Source: Streptomyces sp. LUP30
GTDB lineage: Bacteria; Actinomycetota; Actinomycetes; Streptomycetales; Streptomycetaceae
Reading direction: 5' to 3'
Assembly (NCBI RefSeq): GCF_001746365.1
Contig: NZ_MJAJ01000027.1
Span: forward strand, 33,604 to 97,603
DNA length: 64,000 nt
A program made the translations under genes and the position numbers. A model generated the notes under the pieces. That model was not told where the DNA came from. It made no database searches and saw nothing but the letters and a program-made list of their open reading frames with translations. Below, piece by piece: positions 57,869 to 64,000 of this stretch (position 1 is the first letter of the stretch; each line of letters opens with the position of its first letter).

Positions 57869-60800
57869 TCTCGGGTGCGGCTGCGGGGTCCGCAGCGGCG
57901 TTCACCGCCACGCCCATCACCTCGCGGGCGGGTCTGCCCGGGACGAGGCCCAGGCGCCAGGCCTGCCAGCCCGACTCCAGGCGCACGCCTCGTTCCAGCA
58001 GCAGGCCATAGGCCTCCAGGCACTCGGTCAGCCCGGTGTCACGCAGCGGGTGGTCCGCCCGGACCAGCTGAGCCAGCTCCTCCTGGGCCACCGCCGTGCC
58101 GACCTCGACGCCGCCCGGCGCCGCGTACGGCAGCAGGGTGCAGCGCAGGAAGCGCGCCCAGTCCTCGCCGCGCCGGTCGCCGTAGGACGCGAACAGCGCC
58201 GCCGCCTCCTCACACAGGGCCAGCGCGGCCTGCGCGCGCGCGTTGCCCGCGTCGACGATCGCGAGCTCCAGGCAGGTCCAGGCCTCGCCGTGGGCGACGC
58301 CGATGCGCTGGAAGTCGGCGCGGGCGTCGACCAGGAGCTGCCGGGCGAACCCGGAGTTGCGCAGGGAGCCGGTCTGGGCCGCGCGCTGGTCGCGGGTGAC
58401 CCGGGCCGAGTGATGGCGGGCGCAGGCCAGACCGTAGACGTCCCGCATCCGGGAGAACAGGGAGCGGGAACGTTCCAGCTCGCGGACGGCGTGGTCCAGA
58501 TCGCCCGTCTCCTCCAGGGCCAGGCCCAGGTAGTACACCGTCCAGGCTTCGCCGCGCGCGTCCTCGTTGTCCCGGTGCCGGGCCGCCGCCCGGCGCAGGT
58601 CCTCCGCCGCCGGGCCGGGATCCCCGGCGATCAGCCGGGCCCGGGCCAGCTGGGTGTGGGCCCAGGCCTCGCCCCGGGCGTCACGGGTGCGGCCGTACAG
58701 GTCGAGGGCCCGTCGCAGGTCGGTCTGCGCCCGCCCGACGTCGCCGCGACGCAGGTGCAGCTGACCCAGCTGGAAGTGGGCCCAGGCCTCGCCGTGCACG
58801 GAGCCGCCCGCACGGTGCAGGACCAGCGAGCGCGTGAGGAGATCCAGGGCCTCGGCCAGATGCGCCCGGTCGCGCTCCACCGCCGCCAGCGCGTGCATCG
58901 TCCAGGCACGGTCCGTGGCCAGCTCCGGTCCGGCCTGCAGATCCATCGCCTCCCGCAGCTTCGCCGCGGCCTCCGTGAGCTGCCCCTGATGGTGCAGGGT
59001 GATGCCCAGCGAGCACAGCGCGCGCGCCGCGCCCGCGTCGTGGTGGGCCTGGAGGTACAGGTCGACGACCGAGCTGAGGGTCGTGCGGGCCTTGTCCAGC
59101 TCGCCCAGCTGACGCGCCGCGATGCCGGTGCGCCACTGCACCGACCGCACCAGCAGGTCCTGGCCGACGGACTGGGCCAGTTCGCTGATCTCGCCGAGCC
59201 GGTAGAGGTCGCCGCGCAGCAGGCAGTAGTCGCACAGCGCGCCCAGCAGACTCATCACGGCGTTCTGGTCGACGCCCTCGGCGTGCCGCAGCGTCGCCGT
59301 GATGAAGCTCGACTCGTCGTCCAGCCAGCGCAGGGCCTCGTCCAGGGAGGTGAAGCCGTGCGGGGTGAACCGGTCCGAGCGGGTCGACATGTTCCCGTCG
59401 ACCAGCCGCAGCACCGAGTCGGCGAGTTCGGCGTAGCTGACGATCAGACGTTCCTGGGCCGCCGCGCGCTCGCTCTGCGGCTCCTCGTCCTGGAGGCGGG
59501 CCTGCGCGAAGGCGCGGACCAGGTCGTGCAGGCGGTAGCGGTCGCCGCGGACGTGGTCGACGAGCCCGGCGTCGGCGAGGGCCGTGAGGTGGCGGGCCGC
59601 CTCCGCGCGGTCGGTGGCGAGCAGCGCGGCCGCCGCCGCCGCGCCGAGGGAGGCCCGCCCGGCCAGCGCCAGCCGGCGCAGGAGCGTGCGGGCCGGGTCC
59701 GGCTGGTCGGTGTAGCGCAGCCACAGCGCACGCTCGACGGGCTGCACCGGACCGTATGCGCCGAGGTCCGCCGCCAGCGCCCGCGGCGAACGCGGGCCCA
59801 GCGAGGAGCCCGCGACGCGCAGCGCCAGTGGCAGCCCACCGCACAACCGGGTGATCAGGTCGGCGGACTCGGCGTCGTAGGGACCGGAGACGTCCTGCGC
59901 CGCCGCGGCCAGCAGCTCCTCCGCGCCCGCCGCCTCCAGGGGCCGCACGGCGAGCTCGTGCACCCAGGGCGACAGCTCGGCGGGCAGCGCGAGGGGGGAG
60001 CGGGCGGTGACCAGGACGAGGCTCTCGGAACGTTCCGGGACGAGCGCGCGGACCTGCTCGGGGTCGGAGGCGTCGTCCAGGATCACCGTGACCGGGAGCC
60101 CGGTCAGATGCTGGTGATACAGCTCGCCGAGCCGCTTGACCTGCTGCTCCGCGGAGGAGCGCTCACGGAAGAGGAGCTGCTCGCGGGGCGCGCCGAGGCG
60201 GTTCAGCAGATGCAGCAGGGCGTCCCGGGTGGGCAGCGGCGTCTCCTGGGCGCTGTCGCCGCGCAGGTCCACCACGCACGCGCCGCGGAACTGGTCGCGC
60301 AGGTCGTGTGCGGCCCGCACCGCGAGCGTGGTGCGGCCGCTGCCGGGATCGCCGTGCAGCACGACCACGGTGGGCCGGGTCTCGGTACCGGCGCGTGACG
60401 CCTGCACCCACTGCCGGATCTGCGCCAGCTCCGTCCGGCGTCCGGCGAACGGGCCCGCGGGCTCCGGAAGTTGGGCGAACGACTGCTGCAGCAGGTTGCG
60501 TCCGCGGGCCGCCGCGCTCTTGTCCGTGCCGCGCAGTCGCGGTCCGGGGAGCTTCTTCGAGCCGGTCGTCGCACGCAGCACCCGCTGCTGGTCGAGGAAG
60601 GGGCGGATACCGCGCACCTCCAGCGCCGTGAGCCACTGCAGCCGCAGCTGTTCGGCGCCGCCGGGCTGTCCCGCCTCGCCGGCCCGGTGATGCGCGGCCG
60701 GCAGATGCGACCCGGCCACCTTGACGACGGTCGCGGCGGCCCCGACGACCCCGACGGTCACCCCGGCGCCCAGAGCCGTGCCCGGTCCGGTGCCCAGCGC

Positions 60801-61091
60801 GAGGTCCGCGACCGCGGCCGTCACGGCGGCGACGCCTGCCACCAGCAGGGGGGTTCGGCCGCCCTCGCGCGCGTAGCGCTGCCCGAAACTGACGCGCCGG
60901 GCCTCCGTCTCGTCCAGGGCCCGCGCATACGCCTCGTACTCCTCGGCGGCCGTCTGCGCCATGACGTCCAGCGCGCCGCGCGCCCGCGTCATCAGCGCCT
61001 GCCGGTCGGCGCGCCCGCCGGAGCGACGCACCTCCTCCTCCACTGCCCGCGCCAACAACCGCTCTGCGTCCGCCCTATGACCGTCCCGCAT
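57855..61091 (-). CDS. STAND-type NTPase with TPR repeats
   Basis: This 1,078-residue protein has an N-terminal region with two hydrophobic segments (about 85-130, possible membrane anchor), then an NB-ARC-type NTPase domain (about 220-480). Its P-loop is GDPGSGRTT (247-255), Walker B VTVILDD, then VLVTARSPL and CGGLPLALRVAG. A winged-helix region (about 500-560) precedes about 450 residues of tetratricopeptide repeats, several with the unit RGEAW/HGEAW. The P-loop Lys is replaced by Arg253, so ATP hydrolysis may be weak. STAND/TPR proteins in actinomycetes act as regulators (AfsR-like) or as anti-phage sensors. The start is ATG 61091. Confidence 0.9.
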   Translation of the reverse strand: MRDGHRADAERLLARAVEEEVRRSGGRADRQALMTRARGALDVMAQTAAEEYEAYARALDETEARRVSFGQRYAREGGRTPLLVAGVAAVTAAVADLALGTGPGTALGAGVTVGVVGAAATVVKVAGSHLPAAHHRAGEAGQPGGAEQLRLQWLTALEVRGIRPFLDQQRVLRATTGSKKLPGPRLRGTDKSAAARGRNLLQQSFAQLPEPAGPFAGRRTELAQIRQWVQASRAGTETRPTVVVLHGDPGSGRTTLAVRAAHDLRDQFRGACVVDLRGDSAQETPLPTRDALLHLLNRLGAPREQLLFRERSSAEQQVKRLGELYHQHLTGLPVTVILDDASDPEQVRALVPERSESLVLVTARSPLALPAELSPWVHELAVRPLEAAGAEELLAAAAQDVSGPYDAESADLITRLCGGLPLALRVAGSSLGPRSPRALAADLGAYGPVQPVERALWLRYTDQPDPARTLLRRLALAGRASLGAAAAAALLATDRAEAARHLTALADAGLVDHVRGDRYRLHDLVRAFAQARLQDEEPQSERAAAQERLIVSYAELADSVLRLVDGNMSTRSDRFTPHGFTSLDEALRWLDDESSFITATLRHAEGVDQNAVMSLLGALCDYCLLRGDLYRLGEISELAQSVGQDLLVRSVQWRTGIAARQLGELDKARTTLSSVVDLYLQAHHDAGAARALCSLGITLHHQGQLTEAAAKLREAMDLQAGPELATDRAWTMHALAAVERDRAHLAEALDLLTRSLVLHRAGGSVHGEAWAHFQLGQLHLRRGDVGRAQTDLRRALDLYGRTRDARGEAWAHTQLARARLIAGDPGPAAEDLRRAAARHRDNEDARGEAWTVYYLGLALEETGDLDHAVRELERSRSLFSRMRDVYGLACARHHSARVTRDQRAAQTGSLRNSGFARQLLVDARADFQRIGVAHGEAWTCLELAIVDAGNARAQAALALCEEAAALFASYGDRRGEDWARFLRCTLLPYAAPGGVEVGTAVAQEELAQLVRADHPLRDTGLTECLEAYGLLLERGVRLESGWQAWRLGLVPGRPAREVMGVAVNAAADPAAAPETHPG

Positions 61092-61328
61092 GTACCGTCC
61101 CCCTCCGGCGGTCACCGCTTTCCTTGGTCAAGTGTGCTGCGGTCGGCCGCGCGGCGCGAGGGGGCGCAGACCCCCTGATCGCCGGACCGCCGGGCCGCCG
61201 CACCGCCGACGGCCGGAGCGCGGGCCCTTTCTCCGACGGCCGGAAGGCGGTCACCGTCGCGGGGGTGACGTCCCCGGCGGGACATGCCTGCCGCCTCCCG
61301 GGGCGGGTACTGCGGCAGGATGGACTCC

Positions 61329-63351
<2,023 letters not shown>

Positions 63352-63362
<11 letters not shown>

Positions 63363-64000
63363 CGGGCCCCGGCTCCGGCCGGCTCGCGAACTCCGCAAGG
63401 GCGCGTTCCACGATGGCGACCAGCTGCTCGTGGTGCGCGCCCTTCCAGTAGGCGCGGCCGCAGGACCGGCACTGGGCGAAGACGTCGTAGGACTGCTGGG
63501 TGCCTCGGCGCAGCTGGTCGGCGACCTCGTCCTTGGTGGCCTGCCGCAGCAGGCCGTTGCAGGCGGTGCACCTGGTCCAGGGGAGCAGTTCGGGCGCGAA
63601 CCGGTCGAGGACGTCGCGGAGTTGTTCCTCGGGGGCGGTGCTGTAGACGTAGGCGCCGGCCCACAGCTCACGGCGGCGCAGCAGACCCCGGTCGCGGCTG
63701 AGCATGACCCGTTGTTCGGCTGCGGAGAGGGCGGCGAGGGCCGGGTCTCCGATGTCGGTCGACTCGTAGGCCGCGTCCACACCGAGCAGGCGCAGCCGAC
63801 GGGCGAGGGTGCCGAGGTGGACGTCGAGGAGGAAGCGCAGCGGGGCGCCCGGCACCCGCTGGGGGCGGGCGACCGGGCGCACGCTCACCGACTCGCCGTC
63901 GGCGGGGATGTGCGAGACGGGCCTCTCCTGCCCGTCGACGTGCAGAGCGCCGACCTCGGTGAGGGGCACCCCGAGCGACTCGACGACGTGGCCGAGGGTC
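63352..64000 (-). CDS. Mut7-C ribonuclease-like protein (5' end beyond window)
   Basis: This is a partial gene that runs off the right end of the window (about 215 codons visible). It has an N-terminal Mut7-C ubiquitin-like domain (visible LGVPLTEVGALHVDG...VARPQR), then the Mut7-C PIN-like domain (FLLDVHLGTLARRLRLLGVDAAYES, LSRDRGLLRR) and a zinc ribbon with two Cys pairs (CTACN, CRSC). The family is thought to be a ribonuclease fused to a ubiquitin-like domain; its targets are unknown. The true start is outside the window. Confidence 0.88.

Noticed and set aside
57759..60398. An 879-codon plus-strand frame opposite the STAND gene
   Set aside because: It is the antisense shadow of the TPR region; the product has Val-Gln-Arg-rich monotony and no family, whereas the minus frame has full NB-ARC motifs.

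Overview
The window is chromosomal DNA of a Streptomyces-type actinomycete. It is about 70% G+C, GTG starts are common, starts and stops overlap as GTGA/ATGA, and the gene content is typical of the genus (AfsQ1/AfsQ2/SigQ, mycothiol amidase, epsilon-subunit acyl-CoA carboxylase). From memory, most of the gene order matches S. coelicolor from about SCO4905 to SCO4975, so this is core chromosome. An accessory stretch lies at roughly 40.4-47.7 kb. I saw no tRNA, rRNA, CRISPR array, insertion sequence or prophage.

Layout. 0-5.4 kb: a PspC protein, a VanZ protein, and the AfsQ1-AfsQ2-lipoprotein two-component operon, divergent from sigQ with an AfsQ1-type box between them. 5.4-17.7 kb: a uridine-kinase-like protein, two aldehyde dehydrogenase genes with deoC, a PH-domain-like membrane protein, a DUF899 protein, a PGM2-like sugar-phosphate mutase with purine nucleoside phosphorylase, an orphan RelE-like protein, a gamma-glutamylcyclotransferase-like protein and LpdA. 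17.9-26.7 kb: a DeoR regulator and a biotin/acyl-CoA carboxylase cluster (accA2, maf, a 42-residue MmpB-like gene, pccE, pccB, birA), then adenylate cyclase. 26.8-40.2 kb: an enoyl-CoA hydratase, a GAF-GGDEF diguanylate cyclase, hutH, envelope proteins (a lipoprotein, an LAxTG sortase substrate, an L,D-transpeptidase), a MacB-like ABC pair, a monooxygenase-globin fusion, and a regulator divergent from an alcohol dehydrogenase. 40.4-47.7 kb (accessory): an S51 peptidase, a beta-lactamase-fold hydrolase, an Mrr-type nuclease fused to TerD, and DUF5829-, DUF4291- and DUF5707-like proteins. 47.7-64 kb: metB, a sigma-like protein with a small membrane partner, MarR, ilvA, a DrrAB-like ABC exporter, greA, DUF4307, mca, a 1,078-residue STAND/TPR protein, a DUF255 thioredoxin-fold protein and a Mut7-C protein cut by the window edge.

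How parts work together. The strongest unifying signal is the 12-bp palindrome CTACGCGCGTAG. It lies about 20 bp before deoC and about 26 bp before purine nucleoside phosphorylase. With the PGM2-like mutase and the aldehyde dehydrogenase, these genes make a complete route from deoxynucleoside to deoxyribose-1-P, deoxyribose-5-P, acetaldehyde plus glyceraldehyde-3-P, and acetate, apparently under one shared regulator. A second functional block is the carboxylase cluster with its biotin ligase. The most unusual single protein is the coiled-coil/Mrr nuclease/TerD fusion at 42.5-44.6 kb, a plausible defence or stress effector.
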